From: JBOGWP01 sp050693875 | GTDB lineage: Bacteria > Actinomycetota > CADDZG01 > JAHWKV01 > JBOGWP01 | Direction: 5' to 3' | DNA: 10,534 nt | NCBI GenBank assembly: GCA_050693875.1 | Contig: JBOGWP010000098.1 | Coordinates: 1-10,534 of the forward strand | Shown here: piece after piece, positions 1 through 6,697 of the stretch | Layout of the letters: each line of letters opens with the position of its first letter | Position numbering within the stretch: the first letter of the stretch is position 1 | Notes under the pieces: model-generated | Database searches by the model: none | What the model saw: only the letters and a program-made list of their open reading frames with translations | What the model was told of the DNA's origin: nothing | Translations under genes and position numbers: made by a program

Positions 1-88
1 GCCGAGAGAAGAGTCCCTGCCCGCTGAAGGAGGTGGTCGCGAACTAGAAGACTCGCCCGTCAGAAGCTCGAGAGGTGGGGACTTTTAG

Positions 89-211
89 CTGGCCACCAGC
101 GGGTACCGGAACTTGGCCATTGACAGCTATGTGGTGCGCAACGACCGAACCGGAGATATTGTTCAGATAAGTGATCGGACAATCCCAGACTGGAAGCCAC
201 CATGGCCTTAA
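89..211 (+). pseudogene. C-terminal tail of a polymorphic (Rhs-type) toxin, colicin-E5-like, 5' part lost
   Basis: Read in the frame of position 89, this stretch encodes a short open tail containing SYVVRNDRTGDIVQISDR and ending PDWKPPWP before TAA (209-211). From memory, 'YVV.ND.TG.IVQ.SDR..P.WK.PW' is how colicin-E5-like ribonuclease tips of Rhs and other polymorphic toxins end; that assignment is tentative and no catalytic residues can be checked. The tail is not intact: an in-frame TAG lies at 86-88 and positions 1-88 carry no continuous matching frame, so either the toxin was frameshifted or its main body lies outside the window. Its stop overlaps the ATG of the next gene (202) by 10 nt, the usual arrangement of a toxin tip followed by its immunity gene. 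Sure that this is a toxin tail in a toxin/immunity arrangement, less sure of the family. Confidence 0.5.
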
Positions 212-524
212 CGGAAGGACTCCGCGATGAACTACTCGTGGGAGTGCCGGCGTTGTGTCTGATTGTCGGTGGCGGAACCTATTTCGGAATCGGACGCGCG
301 CCGGAGGTCGCACATTGGCTAAGCCAGCGGGGGTTCGTCATCCTAGGGATGGAGGGTTTCCTTGCGACGGGAAGTCAATCACTCCACTTACCGACTTCAT
401 CGCGGACTTCTCCGGCGTCGATGACCCGATCCCTGATCGCGCAAGAATGTTCGGTCTCGCTGCGGCCGAACTGCTCGAAGATTGGAGTAGCAAAGTTCAG
501 TTTGTCGAGTTCGTCCTCGAGTAG
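202..524 (+). pseudogene. Immunity-like protein, broken by a single frameshift
   Basis: The first half reads from ATG 202 in one frame (ending ...QRGFVILGMEGF, to 360). The second half continues in another frame from 363 (CDGKSITPLTDFIADFSG...) to the TAG at 522-524. Joining the two at 361-362, where one base appears to be missing, restores a single product of about 107 residues with a sensible small-acidic-protein composition, ending in SSKVQFVEFVLE. This continuity across the break is what shows it to be one former gene. It starts inside the last codons of the toxin tail (10-nt overlap), so it is most likely the cognate immunity gene. I do not recognise the family. The break could be real decay or a sequencing error; the several other frameshifts in the next kilobase favour decay. 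Confidence 0.5.
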
Positions 525-529
525 CGTCA

Positions 530-1023
530 ACAAGCTACGACGGGTACTGGCTGCGGGTCTCCAAGACCGTGGCGGGCACCACCACCCCCTTCGTCTGGGA
601 CCTCTCCGGCGGACTGCCGCTCCTGCTCAAGGAGGGGTCGATGAGCCATGTCTATGGGCCGGGGGGGCTTCCCCTCGAGCGAATCGACGCCGACGGCCCC
701 GTCACCTACTTCCACCAGGACCAGCTCGGCAGCACCCGGCTGCTCACCGATGCCGCCGGGGCGGTCGCCGCCAGCTACAGCTTCGACCCTACGGCAAGCC
801 CGCCGGCTCGAACGGGATGGCCGTGAACCCCTTAGGATACGCGGGGGAGTACACGGACGCAGAGACGGCTGGAATACCTACGGGCCCGCTACCACCAGGC
901 GTCGACCGGACAGTTCCTAACCCGCGACCCGCTCATAGGCCTTGACTCGTTCGCCCTACGGCTACGCCTCCAGCTCTTCGCTCAACTCGGCTGACACGAG
1001 TGGGTTGATCGACTGTCTCCTCT
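530..1023 (+). pseudogene. Rhs/YD-repeat core C-terminal fragment, multiply frameshifted
   Basis: This is the end of an Rhs (YD-repeat) core, the shell of a large secreted polymorphic toxin. Visible in order: LRVSKTVAGTTTPFVWDLSG (551-610), HVYGPGGLPLERIDADGPV (647-703), YFHQDQLGSTRLLTDAAGAV (707-766), then NPLGYAGEYTDAET (to 867), LEYLRARY..ASTGQFLTRDPL (from 869) and TRSPYGYASSS..NSADTSGL (from about 945). These are the diagnostic Rhs-associated core motifs. The segments lie in three frames. A base is missing near 788-789 (SFDP to YGKPAG), about two are missing at 868 (DAET to LEYLRA), and one is extra near 934-937 (RDPLI to LTRSPYG). The fragment begins immediately after the preceding immunity stop, without the usual long upstream YD repeats, as in displaced 'orphan' Rhs tips. 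Not translatable as one protein. Confidence 0.85.
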
Positions 1024-1433
1024 ACTGCCACGCCCCCTGCGGAACGGGAGTTTGCCCCTCTCAGCAGGAGCGCAACGTGTCTTCGCTGTGCCTGGGTTGG
1101 GCTCAGCCTAAGCTCCTTCCCTCGATCGTCGACCTCTTCCTCGGGCATCTCGCCTCTGACTCTTCAAACAAGGGGGTGGCGATAGTGACCGACCGGGCGG
1201 AGAGTCCGGTGGCGAGAAAGAAGCCGTCAGAAACCCGGCTCAGGACAAGAAGCTGACATCCGGCGATATCGATAAGCTGAAGGCGGCCGGGATCGATCCA
1301 GAGGAGCTAAAAGGTGGCGTCAAGAACTGGGCGATGGGATCTGTACAAAGACCGCGATGGTAACGTGTATGTAAAACCGAAGGGTGGAGCGGGGGAAGGC
1401 GCATTCACAGGAATTAATCTTAGGAATCTATGA
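1024..1433 (+). pseudogene. Toxin tip of the Rhs protein, resembling polymorphic toxin type 33, frameshifted
   Basis: After the Rhs core the reading continues in frame 0 to about 1170, then shifts to frame 2 for a Gly-rich linker (about 1175-1215) and the stretch DKKLTSGDIDKLKAAGIDPE, ending KGGVKNW at 1330. It shifts again at 1331-1334 into frame 0: WDLYKDRDGNVYVKPKGG, then FTGINLRNL and TGA at 1431-1433. A 'KLT.G.I..LK.AG.D...LKG' half followed by 'DLYKD.DGN.YVKPKGG' is, as I recall it, the pattern of the toxin type 33 (Ntox33) tip domain. That name should be confirmed by a profile search. Its stop overlaps the next ATG in the form ATGA, tying it to the following DUF4279 gene as toxin and immunity. 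Two frameshifts plus those in the core mean that no functional toxin is made from this copy as sequenced. Confidence 0.6.
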
Positions 1434-1846
1434 CCAGCCCGCGGGTTGAGACGCATTTCAAGCTCGTGGGAAGCTTCGACCCTCAGGATCTGACAACGCG
1501 ACTTGGAGTGACTCCCACGGCCGCCGCTCGCAAGGGCGAACGTGCGGGCCCATCTCTAGTCACCTTTGAACAGGATATATGGCGACTTACCCTGCCTACT
1601 GAGGACACCTTTGAAGCTCATCATCAAGTCGAGACCATGGTCGAACTCTTGGAGGGCATCGGTAATAGGTTGGCTCGTGCTCGCGAGGAACTTCAACTCG
1701 AAGCCATTATGACTTTGCGCATCTATATCCTCACGAGCCCCGTCGTCGGTGGTACACCACGATGTGAGTTGAGTCACGATCTTATGCGTCGGCTGTCCAA
1801 GTTGAAAGTTGACCTTGAGATTGATCTTTTTCCACTTGACGTTTAA
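1430..1846 (+). CDS. DUF4279 family protein, probable immunity protein
   Basis: Intact 138-aa protein beginning at an ATG whose last bases overlap the stop of the preceding toxin tail (ATGA, 1430-1433); AGGA at 1422-1425 is a close-set Shine-Dalgarno. The N-terminal pattern fits DUF4279: an opening strand (THFKLVGSFDPQDLTTRLGV), then 'TPTAAARKGER' and a Trp in 'DIWRLTLP', followed by a helical middle (residues about 65-90), a strand (LRIYILTS) and a final 'LSKLKVDLEIDLFPLD'. DUF4279 proteins occur as immunity partners in polymorphic-toxin loci, and position and overlap make that role likely here, with the protein acting in the cytoplasm against the tip encoded just upstream. Base composition is visibly lower in GC than in the core genes (about 48% in 1561-1620), which fits acquisition by transfer. 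It is the only unbroken gene in the first 2.2 kb. No signal peptide or membrane segment. Confidence 0.78.
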   Translation: MTSPRVETHFKLVGSFDPQDLTTRLGVTPTAAARKGERAGPSLVTFEQDIWRLTLPTEDTFEAHHQVETMVELLEGIGNRLARAREELQLEAIMTLRIYILTSPVVGGTPRCELSHDLMRRLSKLKVDLEIDLFPLDV

Positions 1847-1869
1847 GATGCCAGGACGGCGTGGCCGGA

Positions 1870-2180
1870 TTAGACCTGGGCACGCACGTCGGCCAGCTGT
1901 CCGAGCGGGCACGAACTCCGGCGCAGTCTCGAAGTTCGAGCAACCCTCGCAGATGTTGGGCGTAGGGGCAGGCCTCGGCGACCAGTTCCCGGGCGCAGTA
2001 GCCGTGGGCCACCCGGGGTCTTGAGCATCTCGGAGCGAAGCCACGTCACGCGATCGGGCAGGGTCACGCGCCCGACGGATACCAGGGGAAGTTCGCGGGC
2101 GCATCTTGCCCATGGCCACCTCGTACGCGGCGCGCAAGGTGGGCGAGGCCATTGACTCCACCCGAGCGCCGCCCGCGACA
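1870..2180 (-). pseudogene. Tyrosine recombinase/integrase C-terminal remnant
   Basis: On the minus strand, pieces of one protein follow each other in changing frames: MASPTLRAAYEVAMGKMRPR (2152-2093), ELPLVSVGRVTLPDRVTWLR with SEMLKT (about 2094-2020), AHGYCARELVAEACPYA (about 2009-1959), NICEGCSNFETAPEFVPA (about 1957-1904) and GQLADVRAQV (to 1870). The Cys-rich 'C.RELVAEACPYANICE.C.NF...PEF.P' run is familiar to me from the C-terminal tail of large actinobacterial tyrosine recombinases (phage-integrase family), where it follows the catalytic domain. At least three or four frameshifts separate the segments. No catalytic R...HxxR...Y motifs can be read upstream (beyond 2215), so this is a truncated and decayed remnant. 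It marks past site-specific insertion at the border between the Rhs region and the core genes. Family identity rests on recall of the pattern. Confidence 0.6.
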
Positions 2181-2296
2181 CTCGGCGCGGCGTTGCGAGG
2201 TGCCGCGAGCCGCACGTTTCTGAACGCCCGCTGAGCGCCCCGTGAGGGTTGCCTAAGAATGCGCCGCCGGATGTCGTCGACGCGTTCTCCCCCACC

Positions 2297-2309
2297 TACA
2301 CTGACTCAC
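2297..2309 (+). promoter_or_regulatory. Candidate leaderless promoter (-10 element) of the response regulator
   Basis: TACACT at 2297-2302 fits the actinobacterial -10 consensus TANNNT and ends 7 nt before the ATG at 2310, so a transcript would begin at or next to the start codon. No Shine-Dalgarno is visible before that ATG, in agreement with a leaderless message. No convincing -35 was found. Confidence 0.4.
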
Positions 2310-2984
2310 ATGGCGATCCTCGTGGTCGACGACGAACCTGCGGTGCGCTCCGCGCTCGAACGCGCCCTGAAGCTCGAGGGCTACGAGGTCGAGCTCGCCC
2401 CCAACGGCCGGGACGCGCTCAAGTCGCTCTCCTCCCATTCCCCAGACGCAATCGTCCTGGACGTGCTGATGCCCGAGGTCGACGGCCTGGAGGTATGCCG
2501 CCGCATCCGTGCCGCCGGGGACCGGACGCCGATCTTGATGCTCACCGCGCGCGATGGCATCTCCGACCGGGTGGCAGGGCTCGATGCCGGCGCGGATGAC
2601 TATCTGGTGAAGCCCTTTGCGCTCGACGAGCTGCTCGCCCGCCTACGGGCGTTGCTGCGGCGCACGTCGCCGGACGGCGGGCAGCGGCTACTCCGGTTTG
2701 CCGACCTCTCAGTCGACCTTGCCACCCGCGAGGTCCGCCGTGGCGAACGGATGATGGACCTCACGCGCACCGAGTTCCTCCTCCTCGAGCTGTTCCTGCG
2801 CAATCCTCGTCAGGTGCTCACCCGAGAGATCATCTTCGAGCGCGTCTGGGGATACGACTTCGGCCCCGCCTCGAACTCGCTCGAGGTGTACGTCGGATAC
2901 CTTCGCCGCAAGACCGAGGCCGAGGGCGAGCCCCGCCTCATCCACACGGTACGCGGTGTGGGCTACGTCCTCAAAGAGCTATGA
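2310..2984 (+). CDS. mprA: OmpR/PhoB-family response regulator, MprA-like
   Basis: 224-aa DNA-binding response regulator. The receiver domain (residues 1-118) has the acidic pair D7-D8, phospho-acceptor D51 (IVLDVLMP), T79 (LTAR) and K101 (LVKPF). A winged-helix trans_reg_C domain follows (about 128-224), with LTRTEFLLLELF, the recognition-helix region SNSLEVYVGYLRRK and the C-terminal hairpin IHTVRGVGYVL. The sequence and the following kinase and PDZ protease closely match the mycobacterial mprA-mprB-pepD envelope-stress locus, so MprA-like is well supported; strict orthology is inferred. The ATG at 2310 is preferred over an upstream in-frame ATG at 2259 because the receiver fold begins at once (MAILVVDDE) and a -10 element sits just before it. 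Its stop overlaps the kinase start by 4 nt (ATGA), so the two are translationally coupled. Autoregulation is usual for this family but no clear repeat operator was seen. Confidence 0.95.
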   Translation: MAILVVDDEPAVRSALERALKLEGYEVELAPNGRDALKSLSSHSPDAIVLDVLMPEVDGLEVCRRIRAAGDRTPILMLTARDGISDRVAGLDAGADDYLVKPFALDELLARLRALLRRTSPDGGQRLLRFADLSVDLATREVRRGERMMDLTRTEFLLLELFLRNPRQVLTREIIFERVWGYDFGPASNSLEVYVGYLRRKTEAEGEPRLIHTVRGVGYVLKEL

Positions 2985-4327
2985 CTTTACGCGGCAGGCT
3001 CACCCTCGTCGCCGCGGTGGCCGTCGCAGTGGCGATCGCGCTCGCCTCGGCGGTCGCCTATGTCGCCGTCCGAGGCGAGCTGGTCGGCCAGGTCGACGAC
3101 GCTCTGCTGCGGCGGGCGGCGGTGACGTCGCTGGCCTTCGGAGAGCTCGACGCGACGCTCGACATCGATCCCGCCGGATACGTCGTCCAGGTCGTCCTGC
3201 CCACGGGCCGCGCTTTGCACACCCCGACCGAGACGATCTCGCTCCCCGTTTCAGATGCGGCCCGAGACGTCGCCGCCGGCCGCCGCGACGGCTTCTTCTC
3301 GGACCGGCGCATCTCCGGCGTCCACGTCCGCGTGCTGACCGTGCCGCTGCGCCGGGGCATCGCACTCCAGGTCGCCCGCCCGCTCGATGAGGTGGATCGG
3401 GTCCTGCGGCGCCTCGGCCTGGTCCTGCTCCTCGTCGTGGCCGGGGGTATCGGGCTGGCCGCAGCGCTGGGATGGATGGTGGCGAGGGCTGCGCTGTCGC
3501 CGGTGCACCGCCTGACCGAGGCGGCCGAGAGGGTCGCACAGACACGGGATCTGGCCCATCGCATTGAGAGCGCCGGCAGCGACGAGCTGGGCCGGCTCGC
3601 CGCCAGCTTCAACTCGATGCTGGAGGCCCTGGACAGCTCCCTCTCCGCCCAGCGCCAGCTCGTCGCCGACGCCTCGCACGAGCTGCGAACGCCGCTCACC
3701 TCGCTCCGAACCAATATCGACGTCCTGACCCGGACCGAGCGGCTTCCGGCCGATCAGCGCTCGCGCATCTTGAGCGACATCTCCACGCAGCTCGAGGAGC
3801 TCACGGTGCTCCTCGGGGATCTCATCGACCTTGCCCGCAACGAGGAGCGGACCGAGGCCGCCGAGGAGGTTCGCCTGGACCGCGTGGTCGAGGTGGCCGC
3901 CGAGCGGGTCCGAGCGCGGTGGCCGGGCGTCCGGTTCTCCACCGAGCTCGAACCCACGCTGGTGCGCGGTGTGCCGGCGCGCCTCGAGCGGGCGGTCGGC
4001 AACCTTCTGGACAACGCCGGAAAGTGGAGCCCGCCCGGGGGCGACGTCGAGGCGCACCTCGCCGGTGGAGAGCTCGTGGTGCGTGATCACGGCCCGGGAA
4101 TCGCCTCCGAGGATCTCCCCTTCGTGTTCGACCGCTTCTACCGCTCGCCCGCGGCCCGCCAGCTACCCGGGTCCGGGCTCGGCCTCGCCATCGTGCGGCA
4201 GGTCGCCGAAACGCACGGCGGATCGGTGCACGCCGAGGTGGCCGAGGACGGCGGCGCCCGCCTGCGCTTCGTTCTGCCCGCGATTCGATTCTCGCCGAGC
4301 GAGAGCATGACCGAGAGCATGCCGTGA
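2981..4327 (+). CDS. mprB: Sensor histidine kinase, MprB-like
   Basis: 448-aa membrane kinase that should phosphorylate the preceding regulator at D51. Order of parts: TM1 (about 8-30), extracytoplasmic sensor loop (about 31-144), TM2 (about 145-165), HAMP linker (about 166-220, with ELGRLAASFNSML), dimerisation/phospho-acceptor domain with H233 in ADASHELRTPLTSLR, then the ATPase domain with N box LLDNAGKWSPPGG (N345), G1 box RDHGPGIA (369-375), F box FVFDRFYR (381-388) and G2 box GSGLGLAIV (397-405). All catalytic boxes are intact. The start overlaps the regulator stop as ATGA. It is somewhat shorter than mycobacterial MprB (about 500 aa). The tail carries a small repeat, ESMTESMP. The signal sensed cannot be read from the sequence; in mycobacteria the family responds to envelope stress and misfolded extracytoplasmic protein. 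Confidence 0.95.
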   Translation: MTLRGRLTLVAAVAVAVAIALASAVAYVAVRGELVGQVDDALLRRAAVTSLAFGELDATLDIDPAGYVVQVVLPTGRALHTPTETISLPVSDAARDVAAGRRDGFFSDRRISGVHVRVLTVPLRRGIALQVARPLDEVDRVLRRLGLVLLLVVAGGIGLAAALGWMVARAALSPVHRLTEAAERVAQTRDLAHRIESAGSDELGRLAASFNSMLEALDSSLSAQRQLVADASHELRTPLTSLRTNIDVLTRTERLPADQRSRILSDISTQLEELTVLLGDLIDLARNEERTEAAEEVRLDRVVEVAAERVRARWPGVRFSTELEPTLVRGVPARLERAVGNLLDNAGKWSPPGGDVEAHLAGGELVVRDHGPGIASEDLPFVFDRFYRSPAARQLPGSGLGLAIVRQVAETHGGSVHAEVAEDGGARLRFVLPAIRFSPSESMTESMP

Positions 4328-4448
4328 GAAACCGAGTCGGGGTGCAATCCCACATCGGTGGCATCCTCGGGGGGAACACGAGTGGGGAGCCCCAGGGCCG
4401 AGGAACGCTCCGTGAGGACCGGCCCTCGGCGGAATAGAGCGAGCCGCG
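4328..4448 (+). other. Kinase-protease intergenic gap with an imperfect GC stem-loop
   Basis: This 121-nt gap is the only real spacing in the six-gene cluster. It contains a possible stem of 7 bp, GCCGAGG (4397-4403) with CCTCGGC (4424-4430), around a 20-nt loop, ending 18 nt before the protease ATG. There is no T-tract, so a terminator is not supported. I looked for a sigma-70-like and for a SigE-like (GGAAC...GTT) promoter and found no convincing pair. The gap may hold a weak internal promoter or a 5' structure controlling protease output. Confidence 0.25.
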
Positions 4449-5660
4449 ATGAGTGACGAGCGACCCGGGCAGCCTTCATCCGCCCCCCGACCGGAATGGG
4501 CCTCGCCGGGAGACGGTCCCGCGATCGCGGGGCCATCCGGTTCCGACGATCCCCGGTGGACGCGTCCCGGCCCCGGACCGGCGACCCCACAGTGGCCGGT
4601 CCAACAGACGATCCTCCGCCCGAAGCCTCCCGCCGGGCCCTCCCGGCGCCGGCCTCCGCTCGGCGCCCTCCTGGTCGGCGCGGCGCTGCTGGCCGGCTTC
4701 GTCGGCGGCGCCCTGGGGACCCGAACCCGCGACCCGGCCCCCGGGGCGAGGCCGTCCCCCGCAGCCACCAGCCCTGCGGTCGCCGCCGCCCCCGATCTGG
4801 CCGACCTCTACAAGCAAGTCTCGCCTTCCGTCGTCCAGATCCTCGTGGAGGGGCCGCAACGCGACGGCTCGGGGAGCGGGATCATCCTCGACGAGCAGGG
4901 CACCGTACTTACGAACAACCATGTGGTCGCGGCCGGACCTGCCAAGGCGATCCTGTCGGACGGACAGGTCCGGGACACGACGATCGTCGGCACCGATCCC
5001 GCCCGCGACATCGCAGTGCTCCGGATGGCAAACCCCCCCGAGGGCCTGGTCCCGGCGAGGCTCGGCGACTCGGACGCGGTCGGCGTCGGTGATGCTGTCG
5101 TCGCCATCGGCTCCCCGTTCGGCCTGCAGAACAGCCTCACCGCCGGCGTGGTGTCGGGCATCGACCGGACGTTCGGTGGGAGCCCGGAGTACCCGCCGCT
5201 GCGAGGGCTGATCCAGACCGATGCCGCCATCAACCCCGGCAATTCCGGGGGTCCGCTGGTCACCCTGGCCGGCGAGGTGATCGGCATCACCACGGCGATC
5301 GAGAGCCCGGTGCGGGGTTCGGTCGGCGTGGGATTCGCCGTGCCGATCAACACCGCCCGCAAGAGCCTGCCGGCGCTCATTCAGGGGGTCTCGCTGGAGC
5401 TTCCTTTCCTCGGGATCCGCGGCCAGGCGGCGAACGGAGGCATCGAGGTGCTCGAGGTGCTCCCCGGCTCCTCCGCCCAGGTTTCCAGCCTCCGCTCCGG
5501 CGACCTCATCCTCTCGGCAGGGGGTCGGCGCACCGCCACCATGGACGAGCTCTCCTCCGAGATCGAGCGCCACGCAGTCGGGGAGGTGCTCGATCTCTCG
5601 GTTCGCCGGGGCGGGAGCGAGCTCCCGCTCCACGTCACACTGAAGGCATGGAAGCGATGA
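4449..5660 (+). CDS. pepD: Membrane-anchored HtrA/DegP-type serine protease with PDZ domain, PepD-like
   Basis: 403-aa trypsin-like protease of the HtrA family, acting outside the cytoplasmic membrane on misfolded envelope proteins. Residues 1-70 are a Pro/Gly-rich cytoplasmic tail, residues about 71-90 a single membrane anchor (LGALLVGAALLAGFVGGALG), and 91-115 a Pro/Ala linker. The protease domain (about 117-310) shows the complete triad: H158 (TNNHVVA), D187 (DPARDIAVL) and S266 (NPGNSGGPL). A C-terminal PDZ domain (about 318-400) follows, with 'FLGIRGQ', 'VLPGSSAQ' and 'LRSGDLILSAGG'. Placement directly after the mprAB-like pair repeats the mycobacterial mprA-mprB-pepD order, where the kinase senses envelope stress and the protease relieves it. 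The Shine-Dalgarno before ATG 4449 is weak. The stop overlaps the next gene's preferred ATG as ATGA (5657-5660), tying the protease to the MoxR module. Confidence 0.93.
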   Translation: MSDERPGQPSSAPRPEWASPGDGPAIAGPSGSDDPRWTRPGPGPATPQWPVQQTILRPKPPAGPSRRRPPLGALLVGAALLAGFVGGALGTRTRDPAPGARPSPAATSPAVAAAPDLADLYKQVSPSVVQILVEGPQRDGSGSGIILDEQGTVLTNNHVVAAGPAKAILSDGQVRDTTIVGTDPARDIAVLRMANPPEGLVPARLGDSDAVGVGDAVVAIGSPFGLQNSLTAGVVSGIDRTFGGSPEYPPLRGLIQTDAAINPGNSGGPLVTLAGEVIGITTAIESPVRGSVGVGFAVPINTARKSLPALIQGVSLELPFLGIRGQAANGGIEVLEVLPGSSAQVSSLRSGDLILSAGGRRTATMDELSSEIERHAVGEVLDLSVRRGGSELPLHVTLKAWKR

Positions 5661-6697
5661 GCGACCTTCCCGCACCGATCGGTCCCGTCGAGGAGCCTCC
5701 CACGAGCGTGGAGGAGGCGGCGCTGCTGCTCGAGCGGGCGCACTTCGAGACCAAGCGGTGGATCGTCGGCCAGGACCGGATGCTCGAGCGCGTGTTCGTG
5801 GCGCTGCTGGCCCGCGGCCATGTGCTCCTCGAGGGCGTCCCGGGGCTGGCGAAGACCCTCACCGTGCGGACGGTCGCCGCCGTGTTCGGCGGGAGGTTTC
5901 GACGGATCCAGTTCACCCCGGATCTCGTGCCCTCCGACCTCGTCGGCACGCGCGTGCTCGACCCGGGCAACGCCTCCTTCCGCGTGGAGCTCGGGCCGGT
6001 GTTCGCCAACTTCCTGCTGGCCGACGAGATCAACCGAGCCCCCGCCAAGGTGCAGTCCGCCCTCCTCGAGGTGATGCAGGAGCGACAGGTGACGATCGGG
6101 GGAACCACCTACCCCGTCCCCGACCCGTTCCTCGTCCTCGCCACCCAGAACCCGATCGAGTCGGAGGGGACCTACCCGCTGCCGGAGGCCCAGGTCGACC
6201 GCTTCATGATGAAGGTGCTGGTCGACTACCCCGACTACGGGGAGGAGCTCGAGGTGGTCGAGCGCGTCGCACGGCCTCCGTCGCCCCCGCGCCAGGTGCT
6301 CGGCCCCGAGATCCTGGCGGCGATGCAGGGGCTCGTCGACGAGGTCTTCGTCGATCACCGGCTCCGCGAGTACGCGGTGACCCTGGTCACTGCCACGCGG
6401 CGGCCCAAGCAGTTCGGGATCCCCGAGGTCGAGCCGTACATCGAGTACGGGGCGAGCCCGCGCGGCTCGATCTACCTTGTGCTCGCGGCCCGGGCCTTGG
6501 CCGTGGTCAAGGGGCGTGACTACGTCATGCCGAGTGACCTCGAAGCGGTCACGCACGACGTCCTGCGGCATCGCATCCTCCTCTCGTATCGCGCCCTCGC
6601 CGAGGACGTGGGGACCGACGACCTCATTACCCGGATCCGCCAGCGGCTTCCGGCGCCACGGATCGATCTCCGCGAGCGCACCGCGGAACAGCCATGA
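5657..6697 (+). CDS. moxR: MoxR-family AAA+ ATPase
   Basis: 346-aa cytoplasmic AAA+ ATPase of the MoxR (AAA_3) family, thought to act as a chaperone that remodels or activates partner proteins, commonly together with VWA-domain proteins. Walker A is GVPGLAKT (residues 60-67), Walker B LLADEIN (120-126, D123/E124), sensor-1 ATQNPIE (N165), followed by EGTYPLPEAQVDRF (170-183) with a likely arginine finger. The C-terminal helical lid has YIEYGASPRG and ends DVLRHRILLSY. I chose ATG 5657 over the in-frame ATG 5648 because it makes a 4-nt ATGA overlap with the protease stop, as at the other junctions, and because AAGG at 5643-5646 is better spaced for it; with 5648 the protein gains three residues. 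It overlaps the DUF58 gene by 4 nt (6694-6697). Confidence 0.95.
   Translation: MSDLPAPIGPVEEPPTSVEEAALLLERAHFETKRWIVGQDRMLERVFVALLARGHVLLEGVPGLAKTLTVRTVAAVFGGRFRRIQFTPDLVPSDLVGTRVLDPGNASFRVELGPVFANFLLADEINRAPAKVQSALLEVMQERQVTIGGTTYPVPDPFLVLATQNPIESEGTYPLPEAQVDRFMMKVLVDYPDYGEELEVVERVARPPSPPRQVLGPEILAAMQGLVDEVFVDHRLREYAVTLVTATRRPKQFGIPEVEPYIEYGASPRGSIYLVLAARALAVVKGRDYVMPSDLEAVTHDVLRHRILLSYRALAEDVGTDDLITRIRQRLPAPRIDLRERTAEQP

Noticed and set aside
942..1256. 104-codon open frame as an independent small gene
   Set aside because: Its first residues (TRSPYGYASSS, NSADTSGL) are the end of the Rhs core in a shifted frame, so it is a fragment of the Rhs pseudogene.
1556..2215. 219-codon minus-strand open frame as an intact gene
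   Set aside because: Only two short stretches of it look like protein (the integrase blocks); the rest runs antisense through the DUF4279 gene. I treat those blocks as parts of a frameshifted recombinase remnant.
4360..4448. SigE-like promoter based on GGAAC before the protease gene
   Set aside because: GGAAC occurs twice (near 4373 and 4402), but no GTT-type -10 follows at the right distance in either case.
4476..5675. Long open frame (about 400 codons) antisense to the protease gene
   Set aside because: It lies wholly opposite a protease with complete catalytic triad and PDZ domain; its translation is low-complexity, rich in Arg, Gly, Asp and His, as expected of a GC-rich shadow frame.
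5381..6571. Long open frame antisense to the end of the protease gene and moxR
   Set aside because: Composition is that of a shadow frame (repeated His, Arg, Leu, Asp, Gly) with no recognisable motif, and the sense strand carries a full MoxR ATPase.
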